From assembly GCF_003219795.1 (NCBI RefSeq), contig NZ_QJVC01000001.1, positions 248,001-312,000 on the forward strand: 64,000 nt of DNA, written 5' to 3'. The position numbers were made by a program, and so were the translations under genes. Positions 19,401 through 26,382 of this stretch are shown here, in pieces. Position 1 is the first letter of the stretch, and every line of letters starts with the position of its first letter. The notes under the pieces were generated by a model. The model was not told the DNA's origin. It worked only from the letters and a program-made list of their open reading frames with translations, and did no database searches. Source of the stretch: Arthrobacter psychrolactophilus (GTDB taxonomy: Bacteria; Actinomycetota; Actinomycetes; Actinomycetales; Micrococcaceae).

Positions 19401-19829
19401 CAGCGTGACGGTCTTGTCTAAAGCTGCGTTGTGGAAAACACCCAACACCACGGAGTATGTGCCGGGGCCGCGCAAGGCTACGGGCCGCGAGGAATCACCA
19501 ATTTCACTGCGGGCGCTCTTGTGGAAGCCGCGCACGTACGACATCAGGCTGCGTTCCTTCTTCTGCGCACCTGCCGCCTTGTTGTATTCAATCCGGTTCG
19601 CAGGAAGCAGCAGCGTGGTGATGGCGTCCACCACGGTCGACTTTCCGGAGCCAATATCACCCGTGAGCAAGCTGTTCTCGCCATCGAGCCTGAACGTGCG
19701 CACATCCTTATTGAACGTGCCCCAGTTGAGCAGTTCCAGACGGTGCAGCCGGAATCCGGGGCGAGTGCCGGCGTCGTCAATGCTCAGGTCATCGAGGCTG
19801 AACAGGCCCGCCTGTGCTTGGGCACTCAT
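16452..19829 (-). CDS. jetC: Wadjet SMC-like ATPase JetC
   Basis: 1125 residues from ATG 19829, which overlaps the jetB stop (ATGA). It has the SMC/MukB plan: an N-terminal half ATPase with Walker A (GDIGSGKST, residues 57-65), long coiled-coil arms, a central hinge-like region (about 480-640, FALSLLVTGRHYAAVSDW) and a C-terminal half with the signature KSGGQKEKLAYT and Walker B FVVIDEAFGRG. It is the loop-extruding motor of the Wadjet complex, working with the kleisin JetA and JetB to recognise small circular DNA. No disruption is visible along its length. Confidence 0.96.
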   Translation of the reverse strand: MSAQAQAGLFSLDDLSIDDAGTRPGFRLHRLELLNWGTFNKDVRTFRLDGENSLLTGDIGSGKSTVVDAITTLLLPANRIEYNKAAGAQKKERSLMSYVRGFHKSARSEIGDSSRPVALRGPGTYSVVLGVFHNAALDKTVTLAITLWATQEAGQPTRFYSIAEGDQSIKGDFADFGADIAKLKRRLAANGAKTFTTFDQYGAAFKRHFGISSAQAMDLFHRTVSMKQVENITHFVRTNMLEEDDVETRIKNLLHHFDDLKKAHDAVLRAKDQIRMLEPVRENAARHASLTVDYNNAHQQREQLSPWFTTRKLELSEAHLLELERAGAKLAEQQTALTEEVGRFNLALADLRDDIRNSGGGRIAAIEGELARLSIESSAQRGRYTSYSEAAKVLGLFEPEDQVVFDANAAALPGVKKHLAEDNARLQDQRTTLDRQRSEASEQVGEFKVELKSLLSRQNLLPGWLIALRERLCEGTGISISDLPFAGELLKVRDSEAAWEGAAERTLHGFALSLLVTGRHYAAVSDWVDSNNLRARLVYLKVPDGSSPRPAVAGTLAAKLSIKPGTPMREFLLDEVGRRFDHQCCETMEEFRRYPKALTINGQLKGGGRHEKDDRKALTDRSTYVLGWDNHDKIARLRSSLEQAECHARTAADGLGRIDGQLGNLGRQQQDIGTVTSVGSFAGLDWRTTVRTMESLAQEKAVLESSSDILRELTERETSTKARLDKATKKLGDLGERIGATKNSIQGITEQIADCHESLAETPLTSDAGLLAEVGRLAQLALESEVLTYKNTSKIESKVREKLQAALDALQLRASRSAEATIRFMTDFRNKYPSETTDLDASLEAAGEFNKILAQLAENDLPRFAERFKESLTQNTIHEIVGFNAFLDARKQDIVSRIGEINESLARIEYNTGRHIQLEPQSTSDPEVREFGTDLRACSEGSIGAQEQYSEQKFLQVEALVERFRGREGRTSLDERWTAKVTDVRNWFTFSASEKWTETGEEHEHFTDSGGKSGGQKEKLAYTILAAALAFQFGIAAGPGNQRSFRFVVIDEAFGRGSDESAKYGLELFKRLKLQLLIVTPLQKIHVIEPFVANVGFVANETGADSQLRNMSIQEYRAERDKRGR

Positions 19830-20503
19830 GCCGCGGCCACCTTTGCTTTCTTGCTTGTCTTGCCGGTTGAAGGCCCGACGGCGGATTTCTCGCCTTCCAG
19901 CTCGGCACGATAATCGGCGAGCCGGGCATCGAATTCCTCCAGCCATTGCGCGTCAACGTAGGCCTTCAGGATACGAGCCACCTCGTAATTGTCGTCCTGA
20001 CCGCGAAGTTTGCGCAGGAAACCTAGTTCGGTGACCTTTTTGATGTTGCTGGCGAGCTGGTCCAAGATACGGGCCTCGTTGCTGGATTCGGGGAGGAACA
20101 CGGAGACCATATCGCCAATCTGCCCGGTGGTGATGATGAGGCGAGTTTCGCTGTTTTGTTGGTCAAATTCGGCCAGTCTGGCGCGCAGCAGGGCCAGCAG
20201 GAGGCTGACATGGAACGTCAGCTGGCGTCGGGGGATGAGGCGAGGAAGCTCCGGATCAGCGTCGGGGTGAGAACGAAGGAACGCGTAGCCTTCTGCATCG
20301 TCCAGGACCAGTTCCAGACCAAGCACGGCCACATAGTCGCGGGTTTGGGCGGAACGTTCCATGAGCCGCTGCCAGAGCTTTTCGTCGGCGTCTCGGTAGA
20401 GGACGCCCTTGAATAGTTTGGTGACCACAAGTGGGAGGCCGTCCGGGGTCCGGGGCGCTTCCTCTGCGTCGATGGAATCCGGCATGTAATCGGCAGCGCT
20501 CAT
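19826..20503 (-). CDS. jetB: Wadjet subunit JetB (DUF4194, MukE-like)
   Basis: 225 residues. The body (VVTKLFKGVLYRDADEKLWQRLMERSAQTRDYVAVLGLELVLDDAEGYAFLR, then RLIPRRQLTFHVSLLLALLRARLAEFD) matches DUF4194, a tandem winged-helix protein that plays the MukE part in Wadjet complexes. The C-terminus ends in a Lys/Ala-rich tail. It overlaps jetA upstream by ATGA and jetC downstream by ATGA, so translation of the four subunits is tightly coupled. Confidence 0.94.
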   Translation of the reverse strand: MSAADYMPDSIDAEEAPRTPDGLPLVVTKLFKGVLYRDADEKLWQRLMERSAQTRDYVAVLGLELVLDDAEGYAFLRSHPDADPELPRLIPRRQLTFHVSLLLALLRARLAEFDQQNSETRLIITTGQIGDMVSVFLPESSNEARILDQLASNIKKVTELGFLRKLRGQDDNYEVARILKAYVDAQWLEEFDARLADYRAELEGEKSAVGPSTGKTSKKAKVAAA

Positions 20504-21942
20504 GAGGGCCTCACAAAGATGATTTTTTCAACGGTGGCTTCGCGGAGACTTCCATCAGGGAGCGTCCAGGAAAGGGTTTGGGCCGAGTCCGCGTCGATGA
20601 CGGCTGAAGGGGATTCGGTGGCGAGCTGGAAGTAACTGACAATTTCGGCCAGCCCCTGGCTCAGCGGAAAGGCGTCGGTGACATCCGCGAGTGTGGCTTG
20701 TTCGGCGTCGGCCAAGACGGAGTCAATGTTGGATTCGAGCCGGTGCGTGTCCACATAGAACTGGTCAAAGAGCGCGTTGGCGTCCACGTCCAGGTCTTCG
20801 GCGACGCTGACGGTGTCGTCAATTGCTACCTGGCGGCTGGGCTCATACAACGGGCGTTCGAACGGGAGGGCCACGGGCACGTCGTGGCCGGCGAGTTCGG
20901 CGAACACGCCAGTGGGCGGCGTACCCCTCACGGCGACGGCCCCGGATTCTATATTGCGGATCAGGGCCATGATGCGCTTGTTTTCAAGGAATACCTTGTC
21001 ATCGAGTAGGCGCCGAATCTGCGCTGAGAGCTGGCGGACCGTGGACTGGGTTTGTTCCACAGCGGGCAGCCAGTCGTTCTGCATGGTGGTGATTTGTTGG
21101 AGGCCGTCCTGAGTGGAGAGTGCCTCGATTTGGGTGGCGCGTTCCAGTAGTTCATGTAGTTCGGAGCGTAACTGCGGAGACATGAGGTAGTCCCAAAATC
21201 CTTGGAAGGTACGGCCCTGCAGTGAGCCGCTGATGTCCTGCTGGGACGAGAATATGGACTCGAGGAGGTCGCCCTGGCCGCCCTCCCACATGGAAATCTG
21301 TTCACGCAGATTGCGGTCCAGCTTGCGGAAGTTCGCCTCTACTTCACGGAAATCGGAGAGGAGGTCCTTGGCTTGGGTGGTGAGCTGGTGGAAGTGGTCC
21401 ACGGCTTCCGGGCCGGTCATGACGGGGATTTCACCGGAGCGGATCTGCTCCATTTGAGCGTCGATCTCATCTCGTTGGCGTTGCAGCTCTGCCAGCCTGG
21501 CCTCGGGGTCTGTTTCGGAGCCGTGGACTAGGGTTTTGAGGAGGTTGAAGATACTGGAGAGGCGCGATTGCGTGGGTACAAAGTCGCGTCCGCGCAGGGA
21601 TTCAACCCAACGGATAACGTCCTCGGTTGCCGCGGTGAGATCGTAGACAGGTTCGTCCCGGTTATCGGCGTAGAACTTCCGCAGCCAGGCCTTGTCTGGT
21701 TCGGCCCAGTCATCCAGATATTCGCCTGCCGAGCGTGGGAACTTGTCCTCACCCAAGGAGTCTCGCAAGCTGAAAAGGACGTCATCGAGGATATCGATGA
21801 GGTCCTGGCGGCCCAGATTACGCTGATTCGGATCCGTGAAGGCTGTCATGAAAAACGTCAGGGCCAGGGGTGCATTCTGAGCGCGGAGCAGTGACCAGCC
21901 CGCGTGGTTCTCACGTAGGGAATTGATCGAAAAATAGTCCAC
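20500..21942 (-). CDS. jetA: Wadjet kleisin subunit JetA (DUF3375, MukF-like)
   Basis: 480 residues from GTG 21942. The frame runs open a further 103 codons, but homologues begin near DYFSINSLRENHAGWSLLRAQNAPL, and GGAG lies about nine bases before this GTG. The N-terminal winged-helix region, a central helical region (LQRQRDEIDAQMEQIRSGEIP) and a C-terminal domain correspond to DUF3375. As the kleisin it bridges the two JetC heads and recruits JetB. It is the first gene of the jetABCD operon; 232 bases separate it from the divergent monooxygenase gene, where the promoter should lie. Confidence 0.94.
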   Translation of the reverse strand: MDYFSINSLRENHAGWSLLRAQNAPLALTFFMTAFTDPNQRNLGRQDLIDILDDVLFSLRDSLGEDKFPRSAGEYLDDWAEPDKAWLRKFYADNRDEPVYDLTAATEDVIRWVESLRGRDFVPTQSRLSSIFNLLKTLVHGSETDPEARLAELQRQRDEIDAQMEQIRSGEIPVMTGPEAVDHFHQLTTQAKDLLSDFREVEANFRKLDRNLREQISMWEGGQGDLLESIFSSQQDISGSLQGRTFQGFWDYLMSPQLRSELHELLERATQIEALSTQDGLQQITTMQNDWLPAVEQTQSTVRQLSAQIRRLLDDKVFLENKRIMALIRNIESGAVAVRGTPPTGVFAELAGHDVPVALPFERPLYEPSRQVAIDDTVSVAEDLDVDANALFDQFYVDTHRLESNIDSVLADAEQATLADVTDAFPLSQGLAEIVSYFQLATESPSAVIDADSAQTLSWTLPDGSLREATVEKIIFVRPS

Positions 21943-22174
21943 GACGGTGCTCCGGATAGCTGGGGATGCTGCTATTTCAATCGTAGACGCTGGGGGCGAC
22001 AAAGAAGCATTGCTACCTGGCCTGGCTGCTGCCTTAAATGCGACGCAGCGTTGCGTTTGATTTCTTGGAATTTCGCTCTGTTTCACCGCATGAATAGTCC
22101 CCTTCCGAACGAACAAATCCCGTGGTGTAGTGATCCTGTTACAGCGACATTCGAGCAATCCGAAGGGAAATATC

Positions 22175-23419
22175 GTGACAATCACGGACTCAGAAACAAC
22201 AGGTCTCACCGGCCGATGGAGGGACGCAGCCACACCACGGGACACCGCCAAGTGGATTCAGCGGGCACAAGAGGTTGCCGACATCCTGGTGGTCGACGCC
22301 GTTGAACGTGATCGCGCCAACGCGACTCCGCACGAGGAGGTGCGACTACTCAAGGAGTCGGGCCTCGTCACCCTGTTGGGTCCGCGCGAACACGGCGGAG
22401 CGGGTGAGAGCTGGGAGACCGCCTACAAAGTCATCCGGGCTGTCTCCCGCGGCGACGGTTCGATCGGTCAGGTCCTTGGCTATCACTACCTCTGGGCATG
22501 GGCCGCGCGCCTCGTGGGGACCGACGCGCAGATCTCGGCAGTGGAGGAGCTTTACACGAGCAACAACTTCCTTTTTGGTGGTGCCGTCAACCCTCGTGAC
22601 TCGGATCTGACCATCCGCGAGGATGGTGATGAGCTGGTCTATTCCGGTCACAAGTCGTTCTCGACCGGCGGGCAAGTTTCGGATCTGACTGTCCTTGAAG
22701 GAGTCCTCGAGGGCTCTGATACGCATATCTTCGCGATCGTCCCCACTGCTCAACCGGGCATCGTTTTTGCCAATGACTGGGACAGTCTTGGTCAGCGCCT
22801 CACAGAGTCCGGCTCCGTTGACATCCGCGACGTGCGGGTCGACTGGGCCTCGGCCGCCGGATTCACTGACCGGGTCTTCCAGCCGCTCACCTACAACACC
22901 CTTAACGTTCCGGCCATTCAACTCGTCTTCGCGAATTTCTACCTGGGCATCGCCCAAGGTGCGCTCGAGACCGCCTCGGCGTATACGCGCACCAAGACGC
23001 GGCCTTGGCCGTACGGCGGTGACAACAAGGCGCACGCGAGCGAGGAATGGTACCTCCTCGACGGCTATGGTGACCTGCAATCCAAGCTCTGGGCCGATGA
23101 GGCGCTGCTTGACAAGGCAGGTGCAGAGATCAGCGCCGTGCTTCATGCGCCGCGTGAGGAACTGACGGAGCGTCGCCGCGGGGAGATTGCTGTGCAGATC
23201 GCTGCCGGCAAGCTCCGAATTGTCGAAGACGGACTCGAAATTGCCACGAAGGTGTTTGAATTGACAGGCGCTCGGGCCTCCGCCAGTTCGGTGGGGCTCG
23301 ATATCTTCTGGCGTAATCTGCGCACGCACAGTCTGCACGACCCCATCGCGTACAAGAAGCGTGAGGTTGGTGAATTTGTGTTGCTAAATCAGATCCCGGA
23401 GCCCACCTGGTACACCTAA
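22175..23419 (+). CDS. Acyl-CoA dehydrogenase-fold flavin monooxygenase, DszC/SfnB-like
   Basis: 414 residues from GTG 22175, preceded by GAAGGGA. The three-domain acyl-CoA dehydrogenase fold is evident (LGPREHGGAGESWETAYKVIRAVSRGDGSIGQVLGYHY; YSGHKSFSTGGQVSDL; LGIAQGALETASAYTRTKTRPW; ELTGARASASSVGLDIFWRNLRTHSLHDP). The TGARA and NLRTHSLHDP blocks are those of the DszC/SfnB-type monooxygenases, which use reduced FMN from a separate reductase to attack organosulfur compounds or other small molecules. No reductase lies next to it. The neighbouring VOC and Gfo/Idh/MocA genes suggest a catabolic set, but the substrate is not evident. Confidence 0.87.
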   Translation: MTITDSETTGLTGRWRDAATPRDTAKWIQRAQEVADILVVDAVERDRANATPHEEVRLLKESGLVTLLGPREHGGAGESWETAYKVIRAVSRGDGSIGQVLGYHYLWAWAARLVGTDAQISAVEELYTSNNFLFGGAVNPRDSDLTIREDGDELVYSGHKSFSTGGQVSDLTVLEGVLEGSDTHIFAIVPTAQPGIVFANDWDSLGQRLTESGSVDIRDVRVDWASAAGFTDRVFQPLTYNTLNVPAIQLVFANFYLGIAQGALETASAYTRTKTRPWPYGGDNKAHASEEWYLLDGYGDLQSKLWADEALLDKAGAEISAVLHAPREELTERRRGEIAVQIAAGKLRIVEDGLEIATKVFELTGARASASSVGLDIFWRNLRTHSLHDPIAYKKREVGEFVLLNQIPEPTWYT

Positions 23420-24192
23420 CCCTCGAGGATCCGCGGCCGGTCGATGAACTCTATGACGGTGCCGTCCGGATCGGTCACCGAAGCGATGCTGCCCACGCCG
23501 CCAGCCGCGGGTCTTGCCGGGCCATCTGGCGTACCGCCCATGGAGGCCACATACGCAAGGGTCGCCTCGACGTCGTCAACGGCCAGTGCCATGTGGTGCA
23601 GACGTGCTCCTCCGTGAATATTTGGAAGGATTTCCAGCACATCCTGGCCGTGGTGAAGGTAGCTCAGCGTGGTTTCCAGGGTGGGAATGGGAATTTGTTT
23701 GGCCACAGCCATCCCCAACTCGCGGGTGTAAAAATCGAACGTGCGATCGTGGTCTGAGGACTGCAACGCGAAGTGATCGATGGCGTGAATGTGAGGATGC
23801 GGTACCGTGCCGGAGCGGAGCGGGAGGTCCCGCTGCAGCAGCTCGATCGAGACGCCGTCGGGATCGCGCACAATTGCCTGGCGGCCGGCACCCGAAGCGG
23901 CAACCCGAGGTTCCACTACCGGCTCGGCACCACGCTCCACAAGGCGCGCAAAGTCATCGTCCAGATTGTCGCTGTAAAAACCGAGATGGTTCGTGCCGAC
24001 CGGCAGGGTGTTGTCCGCGAAGGACAAGAGCTCCACGAGGCCCTGAGCCAGCTGGAGGTACACAATGTCCATCCCGGCCGCCTCAACTCTGGTCTCCCAA
24101 ACCTTCTTGGCCCCGAGTACCCTCGTGTAAAAGTCCACAGACGCGTCAAGATCGGTGACGACGATCCCTATGTGGTTTAGCTCGTGGATCAT
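23416..24192 (-). CDS. Protein with two VOC (glyoxalase/dioxygenase) domains
   Basis: 258 residues made of two VOC units (about 1-125 and 134-255). Candidate metal ligands recur in the expected places: His in LNHIGIVV and TNHLGFYS, Glu in VSIELL; then His in IDHFALQS and LHHMALAV, Glu in VIEFID. Two-unit VOC proteins include extradiol dioxygenases and hydroxyphenylpyruvate dioxygenase-like enzymes; the specific reaction is unknown. It lies 21 bases after the Gfo/Idh/MocA gene in the same direction, likely one transcript, and overlaps the convergent monooxygenase stop by four bases. Confidence 0.82.
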   Translation of the reverse strand: MIHELNHIGIVVTDLDASVDFYTRVLGAKKVWETRVEAAGMDIVYLQLAQGLVELLSFADNTLPVGTNHLGFYSDNLDDDFARLVERGAEPVVEPRVAASGAGRQAIVRDPDGVSIELLQRDLPLRSGTVPHPHIHAIDHFALQSSDHDRTFDFYTRELGMAVAKQIPIPTLETTLSYLHHGQDVLEILPNIHGGARLHHMALAVDDVEATLAYVASMGGTPDGPARPAAGGVGSIASVTDPDGTVIEFIDRPRILEG

Positions 24193-24213
24193 GACGTGCT
24201 CCTCTTCGATTGC

Positions 24214-25353
24214 TTAGCGTTGAACGCGGGCGGTTCCGACACGATAAGTGTCAAAGGTGGGGGAGGCGATGACCTCTGCCAAATCAACGGCCATTCCGAT
24301 GGTGGCGGATCGGTAGATCGCATGAATCGTGGTCAGCGTGCTGGCGGCATCGGCGATGGTGGTCAAGGCGCGCTCACCGGTGCGGATGGCGTTCACGAGG
24401 TCTGCGAACTGCCGTGCATGCCCAGAGGAGCTCGACGTGGCATCACGGTGGCAGGCGTGGTTGGGACTGTGTACCTGGTTGCCAGTTCCATGCAGTCCCA
24501 TGTCACCCACAGGGGTCCCGTTGGCCAGGTGTAGGTAACTGAGTCCGTCGTGTTCGATGACGGCGCTGCCGGTGGTTCCCATGATTTGCAGCCGGGTTGC
24601 AAGTCCGGGGTAGGCAGAGGTGGTGGCGTGAACCGTTGCTAGGGCGCCGGAGGAGAATTCGACGACGGCCGCAAGCGTGTCCTCAACATCGATCCGCTCA
24701 TGGGCGAGCCGGCGGCTGCTGGCGTTGACGCGAACCGGTTCACCGAGGAACCAAAGGAGCAGGTCAAGAGTGTGGATCCCTTGGTTCATGAGCGCCCCGC
24801 CGCCGTCTTGAGCCCAGGTTCCGCGCCAAGCGGCCCGATCGTAATACTCCTGGCTGCGCCACCACCCCACGGAGGCAACGCCGGAGGTCAGCTGTCCCAG
24901 GCGGCCGGCGTCGAGCGCTTTTCGAACCGTAGTCACAGCGGGGCTGAACCGATTCTGGCTGACGGAGGCGCAGACAAGCCCCCGTTCCTCAGCCTTTGCG
25001 GCCACCTGCGCGAATTCCAGCGTGCGGGCGAGATCTACATCGAGCGGCTTTTCCAGGAGCAGGTGCCGGCCCGCGGCAAGCACCTGGGTTCCGATGTCGA
25101 TGTGAGTGCCAGTAGGGGTAACCACGGAGACCAGCTGGACCCGCTCATCACGCAGCACGTCCTCGAGGGTGCAGGCCCTGACGGCAGGAGCATTCCAGCC
25201 GCTTTGGTTTTTGTCGATGAAGGCTTGGGCACTGGCGACTGAGCGTGACCCAACGGCTACAAGTTCCAGCCCGTCAGTGCATTCAATCGCCGCGGCATGC
25301 GTCTGCGCAATAGCGCCGGTGCCGATAATTGCGGTCCCGATGGGCGCCCTCAT
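24214..25353 (-). CDS. Gfo/Idh/MocA-family NAD(P)-dependent oxidoreductase
   Basis: 379 residues. The Rossmann motif is GTAIIGTGAIAQTHAAAI at the N-terminus, and the catalytic lysine block is LLLEKPLDVDL (about residue 95-105). The C-terminal domain carries GGGALMNQGIHTLDLLLWFLGEP, where the His would take part in catalysis. Members oxidise or epimerise sugars, inositols and related polyols. It is the first gene of a probable two-gene operon with the VOC protein, and the ~200 bases before it hold LacI-operator-like palindromes, which would suit substrate induction. Confidence 0.9.
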   Translation of the reverse strand: MRAPIGTAIIGTGAIAQTHAAAIECTDGLELVAVGSRSVASAQAFIDKNQSGWNAPAVRACTLEDVLRDERVQLVSVVTPTGTHIDIGTQVLAAGRHLLLEKPLDVDLARTLEFAQVAAKAEERGLVCASVSQNRFSPAVTTVRKALDAGRLGQLTSGVASVGWWRSQEYYDRAAWRGTWAQDGGGALMNQGIHTLDLLLWFLGEPVRVNASSRRLAHERIDVEDTLAAVVEFSSGALATVHATTSAYPGLATRLQIMGTTGSAVIEHDGLSYLHLANGTPVGDMGLHGTGNQVHSPNHACHRDATSSSSGHARQFADLVNAIRTGERALTTIADAASTLTTIHAIYRSATIGMAVDLAEVIASPTFDTYRVGTARVQR

Positions 25354-25460
25354 GCCTTCGCACCATCACGTGGCGTATCCAGCCCAAGGCTCATTTTTAG
25401 TGACAATGCAAGGCTCCTATGGCTTACGGCGGCCATGAGAAGTCTGCAAGGTATAGTGGC

Positions 25461-25478
25461 CTAGATTGCCTAATCTAG
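25461..25478. promoter_or_regulatory. Operator-like inverted repeat upstream of the Gfo/Idh/MocA gene
   Basis: CTAGATT and AATCTAG flank four bases. It lies about 110 bases before the start codon at 25353, with a second palindrome 18 bases further upstream. Confidence 0.45.
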
Positions 25479-25495
25479 CGCAATTACGATCCATT

Positions 25496-25511
25496 TGGCA
25501 ATCGGTTGCCA
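25496..25511. promoter_or_regulatory. LacI-family-like operator
   Basis: TGGCAA-TCGG-TTGCCA, a 16-base palindrome with the central CG and flanking TGGCAA half-sites common in LacI-family operators. It is upstream of the Gfo/Idh/MocA-VOC operon. No LacI gene is adjacent; the one in this window is at 48028. Confidence 0.5.
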
Positions 25512-25551
25512 TGATTTTTCGTGACCAGCGGTAACCAGTGTGAATGCTGGC

Positions 25552-25720
25552 CTACTTCCGCTCCTCCGCGTACCTCGGAGCCATGGACTCCATCTGCTCC
25601 ATAACCAGCTTGATCGCGGCAGGCTGCTTGTCCGGCGGATATCCGTTCAAGGTCAGGAGCCGTTTGATGGAGGATCGCAGCTTCGCTCGGACATCCTTAA
25701 GAGCTGGCGTGCAATCTCGG
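25552..25720 (-). pseudogene. C-terminal remnant of a type I restriction HsdR subunit
   Basis: The last ~50 codons before the TAG at 25552 read LKDVRAKLRSSIKRLLTLNGYPPDKQPAAIKLVMEQMESMAPRYAEERK in overlapping segments. This RAKLR...IKRLL...YPPDKQ...V.EQ.E pattern is the tail of HsdR proteins (DUF3387 region). The frame stays open upstream to 25818, but there the residues no longer resemble HsdR. No other hsd gene is nearby, so this is a 3' scar of a lost or rearranged restriction locus. The left border is approximate. Confidence 0.65.
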
Positions 25721-25850
25721 CAAGCCGGTGGGGGCCCGCGTCGTGGCACTATCAGCAGGGCCTCGCGTTGGCGTAGTTGTGAACTGATATGCGGGGTTAT
25801 CAGGCGGAAACAGTTCAAAAATCGGCCACCACCGGTGGCATCATTGAGGC

Positions 25851-26303
25851 ATGAGCGAAAAAGAAGAATCCACCCTGCGTTCCGTTGAGCTGACCCGCAC
25901 TGCCACCGCCGTATATACAGTCCGTAATGCCTCGGGAGCGGAGATACAGTTCGGACATGGCGAAGGCCTGTTCAGCCCTGTCGAATTGCTACTCGCCGCG
26001 ATTGCCGGTTGCTCGTCCATCGACGTAGACACCGTCACTGCCCGCAGCGCTGAGCCCACTAGCTACACAGTGACTGCCACCGGCGACAAGCTGGTCGAGG
26101 ACAGCGCCACCCGCATGGACAATCTGAACCTCGCCTTCAATATCAACTTTCCGGACACCGAGGGTGGCCAGAAGGCTGCTGGCATGGTGGAGCGCCTTGC
26201 GCGGCTCTCGCACGAGAAGTACTGCACCGTTTCGCGGACCGTGGAGCGCGGCACCCCCGTCGCGCACACTCTCAACGTCACCGTCGGCGACACCACGGAC
26301 TGA
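25851..26303 (+). CDS. OsmC-family peroxiredoxin-like protein
   Basis: 150 residues, a usual length. The two family cysteines are present, one in LAAIAGCSSIDVDT (about residue 53) and one in LARLSHEKYCTVSRTV (about residue 126). The approach FGHGEGLFSPVELLLAAIAGC is typical. OsmC/Ohr enzymes reduce organic hydroperoxides with two cysteine thiols. The gene is monocistronic and convergent with the nuclease gene at 26383. Confidence 0.9.
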   Translation: MSEKEESTLRSVELTRTATAVYTVRNASGAEIQFGHGEGLFSPVELLLAAIAGCSSIDVDTVTARSAEPTSYTVTATGDKLVEDSATRMDNLNLAFNINFPDTEGGQKAAGMVERLARLSHEKYCTVSRTVERGTPVAHTLNVTVGDTTD

Positions 26304-26324
26304 CCAGACCGTCGGCGACCCGAG

Positions 26325-26355
26325 GCAATTGTGCAAGAGGTGCTTGCACAATTGC
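26325..26355. repeat. Hairpin copy of the palindrome found inside the YhcG-like gene
   Basis: GCAATTGTGCAAG and its complement (13-base arms, 26325-26337 and 26343-26355) flank five bases. It is 31 bases long and matches the intragenic palindrome at 27090-27120 in 27 of 31 positions when both are read on the reverse strand. One pair of differences is compensatory: A:T there, C:G here. It lies between the convergent osmC and nuclease genes. A second small hairpin, GCAGAC-GGC-GTCTGC, adjoins it at 26354-26368. Confidence 0.75.
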
Positions 26356-26382
26356 AGACGGCGTCTGCAACATTGCTTTCGT

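Noticed and set aside
22346-23338. 330-codon reverse-strand frame under the monooxygenase gene
   Set aside because: The forward frame has acyl-CoA dehydrogenase-fold motifs throughout; nothing in the reverse frame is recognisable.
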